DNA from: an uncultured Mycoplasma sp.
GTDB taxonomy: Bacteria > Bacillota_I > Bacilli_A > Mycoplasmatales > Mycoplasmoidaceae
NCBI GenBank assembly: GCA_949285105.1
Contig: CASDXH010000003.1
Span: forward strand, 1-62,169
Direction: 5' to 3'
DNA: 62,169 bases
Part shown: positions 35,195-46,290 of the stretch, in pieces
How the letters are laid out: each line of letters opens with the position of its first letter
Numbering within the stretch: the stretch's first letter is position 1
Notes under the pieces: generated by a model
The model's database searches: none
Told to the model about the DNA's origin: nothing
What the model saw: the letters and a program-made list of their open reading frames with translations, nothing else
Made by a program: the position numbers and the translations under genes

Positions 35195-37705
35195 TTATTT
35201 TTCAAGATCTGCTCTTGTAAGTTTTGGAGTAGAGTGAATTTTTATTTCATAGAAAACTTGTTGTTTTCTTTTCTTTTTAGGAGCTTCCAGAATAACAGTT
35301 GGTTCTGGTTCTTTTTTAGGTTGTTCAACAACTGGTTTTTTAATTTCTTCAACAACTATTGGAGTTGGTTCAACAACATAAACTGGTTGTGGCATAGGTT
35401 GTTGCGGTTGAGTAACAACAACTTCTTCTTGTCTTTGTTGTTCTGAAAGTTCTTGCATTTGTCTTCTATTGTTTTCAATTTCAGTTAGAAGTCTAATTCT
35501 TTCAAGTTCAAGAGTTTCTTCAATTTTTTTTCTTTCCTCTTCTATTTTTCTAATTTCGTCTGCATAATTAGCTTCTTTATATTGGTTGTTAATTTTATAT
35601 TTTTCTTGAATTAATTTTTCTAATTCAACTCTTGCTAACTCTTCTTCTATTTCAGATGATTTGCCAGAATCATTATATTTTAATTGAGATTCAATATCTT
35701 GAATTTTTTTGTTAGTCATTTCTATGTCAACAATTGTTTTTTGTTGCATAGAACTTAATTCTTGTAGTTTTCTTAAAGTAGTTTTAATTGCGTCATCAAT
35801 CTCATTTAAAACATGGTTACCAACAGATTTCTTGTTTTGGTTCATTTCCTCATTAACAATTTTTAAAGCTTCTTTTTTAACTAATACTTCTAAAGCTTCT
35901 CTTGACATGCCATCAACTAATTGATCTTGATTTTTTTCATCTCTTAATCTTTTAATTTCTTGTTCTTGTTTTAAAATAACATTTTCAAGATCAAGAATCT
36001 TTTGACTGTTTTCTTGTCAAGCAGTTGTTTCCATTGGTTTAATTGTTTCAAGATTATTGATTGTAGAAATTCTTTCCGCTTCTTCTCTAATAATTTTTTG
36101 TGAGTCTTCAAAAGAAGAATCTTCTAAGTCATTGCTGATTTTATAATTGTTGATTCTAGTTATTTTAGTACCTGGAATAGGAAAAGCCCCATTGTAATAA
36201 TTGTGTTTCATATCCTCTTCACTCTCTTCTGAATAAATATTAAGCGATTCTATATCATTATTTATATTATCATTATTTTCTGAATTTAAATTATTATTTT
36301 CTGAACCATTATTTCTTGATATTTCATCAAATAAATCGTTTTTAAGATTTATGTTTTCTTGAATTTGATTTTTTAATTGTTCTTCTAATTCTTTGATTTT
36401 AATATTTGTTTCTTCAAGCTGTTTTAATATCTCATTTTCACTATGAGAAATAGATTCAATTTCTTTTAATTTGTCTTCAACACTCTCATCAGTTAATACT
36501 TTGTCTTTTTCTGTTTCAAGCAAGCTAATTTTACTTTTAATTAATTCAATAGCCTCTTTTCTTACAAGAATTTCAATTTCGTCTTTGTTTAAAATGTTAC
36601 CTGTGTCTACATGGTATGCTTTAGAACTTGTTTCTCCACCATCATCAAGTACATCTATTTCCTTGTAAATACTTGAGTTGTTAATTGAGTCAAATGGTTT
36701 AGTGTCTAAAACCTTTTTAATGTCTACATCTTTTTCTTTAAATACTTGTTCTAAAGTAAGAAGTAAGTTTTGTCTATCTTCATCAAGAGATCTAATTTGT
36801 TTATTTTGTTGTTCTAGCAGCAATTCCAGATCATCAAGTTTTTTGTTGTTATCAATTTGAATTTGATAAACTTTTGAAACTTCAGAATCTTTTAATTGGT
36901 TTTCTTCAAATAGTTTTTCAATAATCTTATCTTTTCTATCATCTGAGAATAGATAATAATCATGTATGTAGTCTTCAACTTCTTTTTTAGCAATTTTCTG
37001 TGCTTCTTGTTTTATGAAAGATTCAAGGTCTTCAAAAGTTTCAAATCTAACATCATGATATTCATAGTTCAGAATATCAGATCTCCCATTTAGATTAAAT
37101 TCTTCAATTTGACTAAATCTTTCATCAATTTGATTTTTTAATATTTCATTCTCTTCTTTTTGTCTAGCAAGTTCCTCCTCAAGAAGATAAATCATATCCT
37201 GACTTTTTTGAATTTCTTCTCTTGCTTTCATTTCGAATTGAGAAAGGTTTTCAACTTTTTCTAAAGCATCACTAATAGATTCATCGAAATTTCTAATTGT
37301 TTCTTGTGTTACATTTTCAAACTTATCTTCAAGATTATAAATTTCCTCATTATATTTTTCTTGAACAATTTTAGCAATTTTTTCTTCATCAATCATTGAT
37401 GCACTAATGTTTTCTTCAAGAAGTTTTGAAGCCTCTTCCCTGACAAGATTTCTTATCATTTCATCAGTTACAATAGCACTTGGATTTACATCAGATATAG
37501 GGTTGTTAAATTGTTTAAAAAAGTTATTTATTTGAGATGTTTGATTTCTTATTTTTGCATCGATTTCTAGAAGTTTTTCACCAGTTAATAATATCACTTG
37601 TTGGTTATAAGGTAGTTTTTGAAATTCAGGATTAGATTTAAGTTCTTCAATTCTATCTGACTTATCAAAATCAAAAATCATATCTAGATTTTTATTATTA
37701 TTCAT
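35195..37705 (-). CDS. Coiled-coil cytoskeletal-type protein F (836 aa, Pro-rich tail)
   Basis: Last gene of the coiled-coil operon; one frame across a single UGA-Trp. Four helices of the type REEA occur: LVREEASKLLEENI, FIKQEAQKIAKKEV, LVRKEAIELIKSKI and LVKKEALKIVNEEM. They alternate with leucine-heptad modules such as KLDDLELLLEQQNKQI and KILDLENVILKQEQEI. The segment around 36180-36330 is rich in Asn/Asp/Ser. The C-terminal 75 residues are Pro/Gln/Val/Lys-rich (QPQQPMPQPVYVVEP) and end in a basic patch. No signal or membrane helix. GGGAG precedes the ATG. Function inferred: structural protein of an internal cytoskeleton. Confidence 0.8.
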
Positions 37706-37729
37706 AGCCCACTCCCACTTTTTTAAACA

Positions 37730-40339
37730 TTACTTTCTTCTATTGAAATCATTATGATTTATATAATCATTTTCAGTACTATTTCTTAGTCCTTCATAAT
37801 CGATATTTTCATATGAAAATTTAATCTCATTATCTTTTTCACCAATTTGTCTTGCTATATTTTTTTCTTCCTTGTGATTCTTTAACTCCTGTTCATAAAA
37901 TCAAGAAAAGTCCTCATTAGCATTTAAATTATCATTTTCCTTTTTAAGATCTTCCATTTTGATATTTAAATCAACTAAATCTTTTTTTACATCTAAAGGT
38001 TCATAACTTTGGTTAAGTTTACTTAAAATATCTTGTATTCTATTTTTAAAGAAATCAGATTCTGGTTCTTCGTTTTGGTTAATGTAAATCGCTTGTTCTT
38101 TAGAAGCGTCATCTTTATTGATTAAATTAAGTTTTTTAATCTCTTCTTTAACTAGGTTTAAAGTCATTAACTTAATGTTTTCATAAATATCACTATCAAT
38201 ATCTTCAATGCCATCAATAGCTTTATTATTAACTATGTGTTCACCTGTGATAACATCTTGAATTTTGTTTTGTAAATCAATAATGTTAGCTTTTTGATCG
38301 CTAATTTTTTCCATAATTAGATCTATTGAATCTTCTTTATCTTTTCTAAATCCATCAACTTCTTCAACTTGTTTAATTACAAGTTTCTCTAAGTTCTCAA
38401 GGATTCTGTTGTTTTCAAGTAAAGTTTCATAGTTTTTTAATATTTCTTCACTGTGAAGAGAAATCTTTTCATCTCTCTTTAACAATTCTGAGTAAACAGA
38501 TTGTAATGTCTCATTTTTAATATGTCTCATCTTATCTGAGTTAACAACTTCAGAAACAACTTTATTTTTCAAGTTATTATCAACATATTCTTTTAAATCT
38601 TCTTCAAGTTTTCTATTGATGAAAGAAATATCATCTTGAATACTATTTAATTTTTCATTAATGATAAATATTAACTTGTCATTTATAATTTTTTCAATTT
38701 CTTCTGAAGAAGAAATCATATCATAGATTTCTTTTTCATCTAAGCTGATGTTATTTATTTTGTGTTCTAGATCAACTATTCTTTCATTCAAAGCAAAGTT
38801 TTTTTGATACATATATTCTTTTGTATCATTAATCTTTTCAGAAATATCTGTTTTTAAAAGATTAATTAAATTATTTGCCTCTATAGAAATAATGTTTCTA
38901 ATTCTATCAGATTCAGTAATTTGATCAATGATTTGGTTTTTATAAACATCAAAATTGTTAAAAGCATTTTTTATATATCCAATATTTTGATCATTATTTA
39001 ATAAATTATTTAATTTACTTTCTAAAGCTAAATTGAATATTTCACTTGATAAAACTTCATCAACAATTCTTTCTTGGTTAAGAATATTTTCTAAATGTAG
39101 AAGATTTCTCTTGCTAAGTTCTGATTCAACTGTTTGAACAGAAATGTCTTTCATTTCATCTTTTAGCAAATTAAATTCCTGGTGCAATTGTTCATCAATT
39201 AAAGAATTGTTTTTAGAAATTTTTTCATCAACAGAAGTTAACAATTCTTCTTTAAATTCAGATATACTATCTATTTGTTTTGAGAAATTAGAAAACTGAT
39301 GTTTTAAATCTTCGTTTTGAATTAAAAGCTCATTGATATATTTTTCATTATCAATAGTTTTATTGTGTAGTTCTTCTATGTAAACTTCTCTATCAATTAA
39401 TAGTTCATCATTTTTATTGTTTAATTCAAGCAATAGTCTTTCAAGATTGCTTAACAAAGAATTGTTTTCAGTTCAAATTGAATATATTTTATTAATTTCT
39501 TGATTTAAGTTTTCAAATTTATTTGTAAACAAATTTATTTCATTTTGAATTTCATTAATATCTAGAGCATGTTTTTCAGTTAAAGTACCATATTGTAATT
39601 CATTAATACTATTTAAATGTTCAATATTGTCTTTTAGTGCATCAAGTTGTCTAGCAAGTTCTTCTTGTTTACTAACAAAATTTGATTGTTCATTCATTAA
39701 TTTGCTTATAGATTCAAGTCTTTCATCATTATTTGTATCAAACTCATCCTCGCCACATTCATCTCATTTTATTTCTTCTACACCATCGCTTTTATTTGAT
39801 GAAATAGGCTCTTCAACAAAAATTGGTTGAATATTTTCTTCGCTTTTCTTATTAAGGATAGAATCCATTTTTTCTAAAGCGCTATTCATAAAGTTTTCAA
39901 AAGAAGAAAAAGTTTTTTCTAAATTCAAATTATTTTGAATTAGTGTATTTTTTATGTCATTTAATTGTTCGCTGCTTTGATCAGAGTCATTAGAAATGAT
40001 TGATGATTCATCATCATTTACACTATATACATCCTTTTCAAAATTAAAATTTTTATAATTATTTAATTTGTCTTCAATTTTTGATAATAAATAATTATTT
40101 GTATCTAGGTTTAAATTCAGGTTTTCAATATCTCTTGAATTGACTAATTCATCATTAGATTCTCTCATTTTCTTTGAAAGATCTCTTAAGTTCTTTTTAT
40201 TAATTAAATTTTTAGCTAAGTACTGTGCCTCTTCTCTAATCAAAATATTAGTTTCAATTTCATTGTCATGGTTGCATAACTGAACATCATCAACAAAATC
40301 GATAATATTTTCAGAGTCTCATTTTTTGTTAGTTGACAT
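37730..40339 (-). CDS. Coiled-coil cytoskeletal-type protein E (869 aa)
   Basis: A single frame across four UGA-Trp codons. The N-terminus (WDSENIIDFVDD) is acidic, followed by LIREEAQYLAKNLINKK. Then come long uninterrupted heptads from about residue 200 to 820, including NLERLLLELNNKNDELLIDR and NLEKLVIKQVEEVDGFRKD, the recurring module. No membrane segment. The strong GGAGAAAGG site is 6 bases before the ATG, and 22 bases separate it from gene D. Very low Pro and Gly in the rod fit a fibrous protein. Confidence 0.8.
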
Positions 40340-40361
40340 ATTAATACCTTTCTCCGATTAA

Positions 40362-43300
40362 CTAATTAGATTTGTTATCTAAATAGTTTTTTAAACTTCT
40401 AATTTTTTTATAGAAAATTTCTATCTCTTTTTTTCTTCTTTCTAATTCATCTACATAAAATAAAATATTATCATTTAATAATTTTAATGTATTATCGTCA
40501 TATTGATTAATTTTTTGTAATTCCAAATTTTTGTCATCACTATTGGAATCACTGTTTTCATTTTTGAAAATGATCTTTTCAATATTTTTCAATCTGTTTT
40601 CAATTGTTAAAATATTTTCATCGTTTTCTTTCTTATTAGTGATTTGATTGTTAGTCAATTCGTTTTGTTCTTTGTTGATTGCTTCAAAAGTTAATTTAAT
40701 TTCATTGGCATAATCTTCAAAGTTATCTTTAAGTTCCTTGAACTTTTCTTGAATCATATTCGATGTTTCATCAACGATTATTTTTTGAAATTTATTTGTC
40801 TCCAAATTATCTGTTTCAAGTTCGATGAACTCACCCTTTTCTGGAGCTTCAAGTTTTCCAAGATAATCAAGTTTATTTGTCATCATGTTTATTAATTCAT
40901 TTTTTTCTTCAATAAATGAATCAATTTGTAAATTTAAGTTATCAATTAATTCTTCTATATGTTCTAGTTTAAATTCTTGGCCTAGGATAATTCTATCTTT
41001 ATCTAAAACTTCATTATTTGCGTTTTGGTATTTAACTTCTAGCTCAGAAATTTTTGATTGAGCTTTTTTTAATTGATTAGTATAGTTTTCAAGCTCGGCT
41101 TTATATAATTCAATTTCATCGTTATTCAACATTTTCATTTGTTGTCTTAATGAATTTGATTGAGCAATGATTTCATTTCTTATCTCTTGTTTTCCTTCTT
41201 CAAACTTCTTAACAATTTGATTAAATGAATTATCGTTTTCATTTAATCTTTCATCTAAATAATTTACAAGATCTTCATTTACTTTAGTAAGTGATTTAAA
41301 TGAATTTGAAATCGCTTCCTCAAGTGAACTAATTTTATTTTTTAATTCTTCATCAACAAAAACTTCATTATTTAAAGGTCTGTTTTCTATTTTGCTTTCA
41401 AGTTCTTTAAAACGAGATTCAATTCTTGAAATTTCTTGACTTTGATTTCTCTTAATTTCGTCAACCATTTTATCAATAACTGTGTTAGCTTTTGCTTCAA
41501 GGATAATTTCTAAGTTGTCATTATCTTTAATTTCAAAGTTATCAGTTAGATCACTTTCTGTTTTAGAAATAATTTTCTCTTTTTCTGCATATAGATTAGA
41601 TAAAATGTTGTTGTTTTTTTCGATTATTTCTTCAATCATAGAAATCTTTTTATTGTTAATTTCAACAATTTCTCTAAAGTCTTGTTCATCAACATAATTA
41701 TCTGAAATAACATTGCTATTAATTTTTGCTTTTAATAAAATTACATCATCTTGAATATTTAATAGATTAAATTTAAAAGCACTTATGTCTTTTTGGATTT
41801 TTACGATTCCATCTTTATCTAAAGAATCAATATCAGTTTTTAAAATATTTAATAAATCTTTTTGAATATTAGTTAATTTATCAAAAACAAAATCTAAATT
41901 ATGAGCATCTCTATAACTTTCCAATTTAACAATATCTTTAAAAGATGAATTATTTTTATGGATTTCAATATTGTCATGAACATATTTTGAAAGCTCATCA
42001 ATCTTATCATTAACTTGAGCAAACTCATTTTGGTTGTTATTGCTTAAGAAAAAGTTTGATATGTTTTCAGGAGATTCTAATATTCTCTTTAAACATAGAT
42101 TTATTTTCTCTTCGATGATTGAAGAAATGTTTTCAATTTCTTCTGTTGTGAAATCATTTTTCTTAAGACTATTATTTAATTTTTTGATAACTTGGTCTTT
42201 TTCTTGCACAAGAGAATTAATTTCTTGTTCTTGTAAATCAATTAAATCTACCAGGTTATCAAGTTTTTTATTTAGAGATTCTAATTTAGAAAGTTCAGCC
42301 TCATTCAATTCTTGTTCTTTTTTGTGGAAGTGATTTGAAATTATAAGTTTTAATTCTTCATAGTTTCTTCTGTCTTTGTCCAAACTCTTAATTAGTAATT
42401 CTTCATACTTATCAAAATTATTAAGGAGTTTTGAACATAGATTATCGAAGACAGTTTGTTGTTGTCTTAACTCTTCAGCAATTGTTCCTGTTGTTTGATC
42501 TAACTTTGAAATTTTTGAATCTATTTTTTCATATGAATTCTCAGCAGCTTCTTGTATTTGAATTAAAGAATTGTTCAACATTTCTTCAATTCTGTCTAAA
42601 CCTGCATTTAGAACATTAGAATCTGAAGATTTATTTACAAACTCTTGAATTTTTTCTACAATTTCATTTTTGAACAATTCATTTTTAGAATCAATGTCTT
42701 TATAAAAGTATTCAAGTTTATCAAATTTTTTATCTAAGAAATTAGTAATTTCATATAACGTTCCATTATCTTTACTACTGCTATTAATTGAAGATAATAT
42801 TGATTCAAAACTTTCATTTATATTATCTTTAATCTGTTCATAATTACTAATTAATTTGTTTTCTAAATTATTAATATTACTATTAATGTTTTCTCTATCT
42901 GAATTTAATTGTTCTCCAAGAGATTTAATATTTAATTTTCTAAATTCTTTGTTAAAAGATTTTTCAAGGTTATTAATTCTTACTTCGAATGTTTGAGCAA
43001 TATCCAAGATACTATCTCTTACATTATCTAAAGTTGCACTGTTTAAGATTTCTTTTCTATTGTCATTAATTATTTTTTCGATTGTTTCAAGTGCATCTTG
43101 CTTATCAGCTAAAAGAGATTCAATTTCATCATTTTGTTTCAAAATAAGGTAATCAAGTTCTGCAAGCTTTCTATTATTTTCAATAGCTCTTTGTTCGTTT
43201 AGGCCACCATTAGCTAAAATATTGTTTTCAACCTTCTTTAATAAAGAAATAATATATTTCTTTTCATTTTCATTGTTCATAACAATGTTACTAAAGAAAT

Positions 43301-46277
43301 TTTGATGCTCAATTTTTGATTCTTCTTTTTCAATTTTTAAGGCTTCAACCAAGTTTTCCATTCTCTCAAGTAATTGTCTTGATTCTTCTTGAGATTTTCT
43401 AATGATGTTTTCATTATTAGAATTAATAGAGTCAATGAATTCTTCTTTATCTCTTTTTAAAGATGTAACTATTTCTTCAAAGCTATTAACCAATTGTTTG
43501 TGGTAAGCTTTTCCTTGTTCCGTCTGATCCTCGTTATTTTTATTTATTACGTTGATAACTTCATTGAATTTATCCTGAAGTTCAATAATTTTTTTATCAA
43601 GAACTTCAGAAGTTTTTGAATCTAATATTCTTTCAATGTTTGCATAATTGTTAGAATCTTTAACATCATTTACAACTGAAAGGATATCGTTCATTTTATA
43701 TTTAAGAGATTCAACCAATTCATTGTTATCCAAATTATGTTGAATTTCTTCAAGACTTGCATTAAAGCTATTTTTAATTGTTTCATAATTTTGCAACAAT
43801 CTAGTTTCAATGTTAGCGATACTTCTAGACATTTCATCAGAAAGGTTAGATGAATTTAAATTTAGTCCATCTAGTTTCTCAGCAAAGTTTTTTTCAAGTT
43901 CACTTATCTTTTCATTAAACTCTCCAGAAATTTGAGAAATTGAAGCTTGGATGTTATCAATTAGATTTGCATTATCATGTTTAGAAGATAATACTTTTTC
44001 TAAAGCATCTAGTGTAATCTCTTTCTCATTTAATAAAGATTCAAGTTCATCGTTTTGTCTTAAGATTAAATACTCCAATTGAGTAAGCTTTTTGCTATTT
44101 TCAATTGCTCTTTGAGAATCTATTCCAGTACCTTCGTTTTCAAGCTTGTCAATTAATTTCATGATTTGTCTTTTTTCGTTTTGGTTATTGCTTATTACAG
44201 CATTAATAAGACTTTCATATTCATGTTTAGATTGTTCTTTTTCAGATTTAAGATCTTCTAAGAATTTACTAAATTGATCTAAGATAAGCTGCGATTCATG
44301 TTCTGTTCTAGATAAGATTTTTTCATTGTTAATGTTTACTGATTCAATAAGATCATTCTTTTCTTGCTTTAGAGTTTCAAGAATTTCCTCAAAGTTAGAA
44401 ATTAATTTTTTTGTTTCTTTTCTATCTTCATCTATAGAGTTTTTGTTGTTTTCGTTCATCATGTTTAAAATTTCATTGAATTTAGTTTCTAATTCAATAA
44501 TTTTTTTATCTATAACTTCTGATGTTTTAGTATCTAAAATTCTTTCAATATTAGCATAGTTATTAGAGTCTTTAACATCTGTTACAACTGATAGGATATC
44601 ATTCATTTTGAACTTTAAGTCATCAGTTATTGTTGTGTCATCTAATTTATTTTTAATTTCCTCTAGGTTAATGTTGAAATTAGTTTTAATATTCTCATAA
44701 TTTTGAAGTAATCTATTTTCAACGTTACCAATGTTTCTAGAAATTTCATCTGAAATGTTTGCGCTTAAATTTAGATCATCTAACTTAGTTGCTAAACTTG
44801 TTTCAAGATAGTTAATTTTTGAATTGAAAGAATCTGCAATGTCAACAATTGATTTTTGAATGCTATCTAGTGTTTCTTGAGTAATAGCTTTTTTTTGTTG
44901 ACTATTTAAAATGTTTTCAATCTCAAATAAAGCATTATTTTTTTCTCTTAACAAACTTTCAATTTCATCGTTTTGTCTTAAGATTAAATGCTCAAGTTCT
45001 AATAGCTTTTGAGAGTTTTTAACTTGTTTACTCTCCATTTCATAATCATTGTTTTTCTGTTCGCTTTGTTTTTGAATTCTTTTTAATAAAGATAAGATGT
45101 CTTTTTTCTCATTTAAGTTATTTTCTATTATTTTAGAAATAAAGTTTTTGTTTTCTTCAGTAATTGATGTTTTAATGGTGTCAATTAACTTTTCAACATC
45201 TACATCACCCTTTGAAGTATTTTGGTTTTCTAAAATTTTGCTATTTTTTTCATCAAGATCTTTAATTAATTTTGTAAGTTTATCTTCTAGTGCTAAAAAC
45301 TTTTCTTCCACCATGCTATTAGTTGTGGTTCTAATTAGTTGATCAAAGTTTTCAACACTATCGTTATTTTTAAGATCATTAATTACATTGATTAATGTGT
45401 TAACTTTAGCTTCAAGATTTTCAAATTTATCTTCATTGTTATTAACACCAAAAAAATCTTGTCTAGGTGTTATTTTATTTGTAGTAAATGATTCTGGAGC
45501 AGTATGTCTGAAGTTATCAATTTTTTTATCTAAGTATTTGTTAAAAGAAACGAAATTAATAAATTCATTTTTTAAATTGTTTATATTGTCACTAATTACA
45601 TTTAGAACATTGTTTTTTAAAACATTAAAGTTTTCTAACTGATATGAATTAGCCAAAATGTCTTTTTGATCATAGAAGACTTTTTGAATTTGAGAGAATA
45701 ATTTATTTTCAATTCCATCTAAATGTTGGAAAACACTGTGAAGAATTTTATCTGTAGAAGAGTAAGATAATCCTTGTTCTGAAATTATTTTACTTAAGAA
45801 TCTGTTTTTTGATGATTGTATTTTTCTAATTTCATCTAGAGCACTTTCAAAAGCATTTTCTATTTTTTCAACAGAAAGGTTTTCATTTGTACTTAAGTTT
45901 TCGGGCTTATCAAATTCAAAAGTATCAATTAATTCTCCTGAGAATTGTTTTTCCACATATTGAGAGAACTTTTTCATTAATTCTCTTGGAGAGTATTTAC
46001 CACTTTTGTAATATTCTAAAAATTTGTTAAAAATACTTTCAAACCTATTTTCATTATTTAGCGACTCAATCTTTTGAGAAATATAGTTTTTAAGTAATCT
46101 AATTTCATTTTCAAGAAATTGATTTTCTTGATTAAGTAATGATAATTTATTTTCTAAACTAACAACAGAAGGTTGATTTAATGAAATATCAAAATCTATA
46201 TTGTTGTATTCTTCAACAATGTTATCTAGTTGTTCAGTTAATGAGTTAATATTAATCTTATTTCTATTTTTTGACAT
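40362..46277 (-). CDS. Giant coiled-coil protein D (1971 aa) with tandem repeats
   Basis: The largest gene of the window, uninterrupted and with no UGA. Residues about 1-130 form a distinct head (Asn-rich, then SGKYSPRELMKKFSQYVEKQF, which may be globular). The rest is nearly continuous coiled coil. From about residue 423 to 1336 three units of roughly 305 residues repeat; each opens with KLxxLExLILRQNDEIESLL and contains IERILDxKTSEVxDKKIIEL. Later copies of the module (about 1340, 1545, 1770) are more diverged. A rod this long would extend a few hundred nanometres, comparable to the size of a mycoplasma cell (inference). AAGGAG precedes the ATG. No homologue is certain to me. Confidence 0.85.
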   Translation of the reverse strand: MSKNRNKININSLTEQLDNIVEEYNNIDFDISLNQPSVVSLENKLSLLNQENQFLENEIRLLKNYISQKIESLNNENRFESIFNKFLEYYKSGKYSPRELMKKFSQYVEKQFSGELIDTFEFDKPENLSTNENLSVEKIENAFESALDEIRKIQSSKNRFLSKIISEQGLSYSSTDKILHSVFQHLDGIENKLFSQIQKVFYDQKDILANSYQLENFNVLKNNVLNVISDNINNLKNEFINFVSFNKYLDKKIDNFRHTAPESFTTNKITPRQDFFGVNNNEDKFENLEAKVNTLINVINDLKNNDSVENFDQLIRTTTNSMVEEKFLALEDKLTKLIKDLDEKNSKILENQNTSKGDVDVEKLIDTIKTSITEENKNFISKIIENNLNEKKDILSLLKRIQKQSEQKNNDYEMESKQVKNSQKLLELEHLILRQNDEIESLLREKNNALFEIENILNSQQKKAITQETLDSIQKSIVDIADSFNSKINYLETSLATKLDDLNLSANISDEISRNIGNVENRLLQNYENIKTNFNINLEEIKNKLDDTTITDDLKFKMNDILSVVTDVKDSNNYANIERILDTKTSEVIDKKIIELETKFNEILNMMNENNKNSIDEDRKETKKLISNFEEILETLKQEKNDLIESVNINNEKILSRTEHESQLILDQFSKFLEDLKSEKEQSKHEYESLINAVISNNQNEKRQIMKLIDKLENEGTGIDSQRAIENSKKLTQLEYLILRQNDELESLLNEKEITLDALEKVLSSKHDNANLIDNIQASISQISGEFNEKISELEKNFAEKLDGLNLNSSNLSDEMSRSIANIETRLLQNYETIKNSFNASLEEIQHNLDNNELVESLKYKMNDILSVVNDVKDSNNYANIERILDSKTSEVLDKKIIELQDKFNEVINVINKNNEDQTEQGKAYHKQLVNSFEEIVTSLKRDKEEFIDSINSNNENIIRKSQEESRQLLERMENLVEALKIEKEESKIEHQNFFSNIVMNNENEKKYIISLLKKVENNILANGGLNEQRAIENNRKLAELDYLILKQNDEIESLLADKQDALETIEKIINDNRKEILNSATLDNVRDSILDIAQTFEVRINNLEKSFNKEFRKLNIKSLGEQLNSDRENINSNINNLENKLISNYEQIKDNINESFESILSSINSSSKDNGTLYEITNFLDKKFDKLEYFYKDIDSKNELFKNEIVEKIQEFVNKSSDSNVLNAGLDRIEEMLNNSLIQIQEAAENSYEKIDSKISKLDQTTGTIAEELRQQQTVFDNLCSKLLNNFDKYEELLIKSLDKDRRNYEELKLIISNHFHKKEQELNEAELSKLESLNKKLDNLVDLIDLQEQEINSLVQEKDQVIKKLNNSLKKNDFTTEEIENISSIIEEKINLCLKRILESPENISNFFLSNNNQNEFAQVNDKIDELSKYVHDNIEIHKNNSSFKDIVKLESYRDAHNLDFVFDKLTNIQKDLLNILKTDIDSLDKDGIVKIQKDISAFKFNLLNIQDDVILLKAKINSNVISDNYVDEQDFREIVEINNKKISMIEEIIEKNNNILSNLYAEKEKIISKTESDLTDNFEIKDNDNLEIILEAKANTVIDKMVDEIKRNQSQEISRIESRFKELESKIENRPLNNEVFVDEELKNKISSLEEAISNSFKSLTKVNEDLVNYLDERLNENDNSFNQIVKKFEEGKQEIRNEIIAQSNSLRQQMKMLNNDEIELYKAELENYTNQLKKAQSKISELEVKYQNANNEVLDKDRIILGQEFKLEHIEELIDNLNLQIDSFIEEKNELINMMTNKLDYLGKLEAPEKGEFIELETDNLETNKFQKIIVDETSNMIQEKFKELKDNFEDYANEIKLTFEAINKEQNELTNNQITNKKENDENILTIENRLKNIEKIIFKNENSDSNSDDKNLELQKINQYDDNTLKLLNDNILFYVDELERRKKEIEIFYKKIRSLKNYLDNKSN
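42270..45015 (-). repeat. Three tandem ~917-bp coding repeats in gene D
   Basis: Period marked by the module KLxxLExLI at about 45010, 44095, 43178 and 42265 (915, 917 and 913 bases apart). Units 1 and 2 remain clearly alike at DNA level, e.g. TCTTTAACATC...TTACAACTGA at about 44570 and 43655. Unit 3 is similar mainly at protein level, which suggests older divergence. Confidence 0.8.
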
Positions 46278-46290
46278 AAGTGCTCCTTTG

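Noticed and set aside
42270-45015. CRISPR-like array
   Set aside because: The period is about 917 bases, in-frame and coding; there are no short repeats with spacers and no cas genes.
41480-45650. Plus-strand frames of 60-100 codons over the coiled-coil genes
   Set aside because: They are antisense shadows of AT-rich heptad coding sequence, hydrophobic and without ribosome sites.
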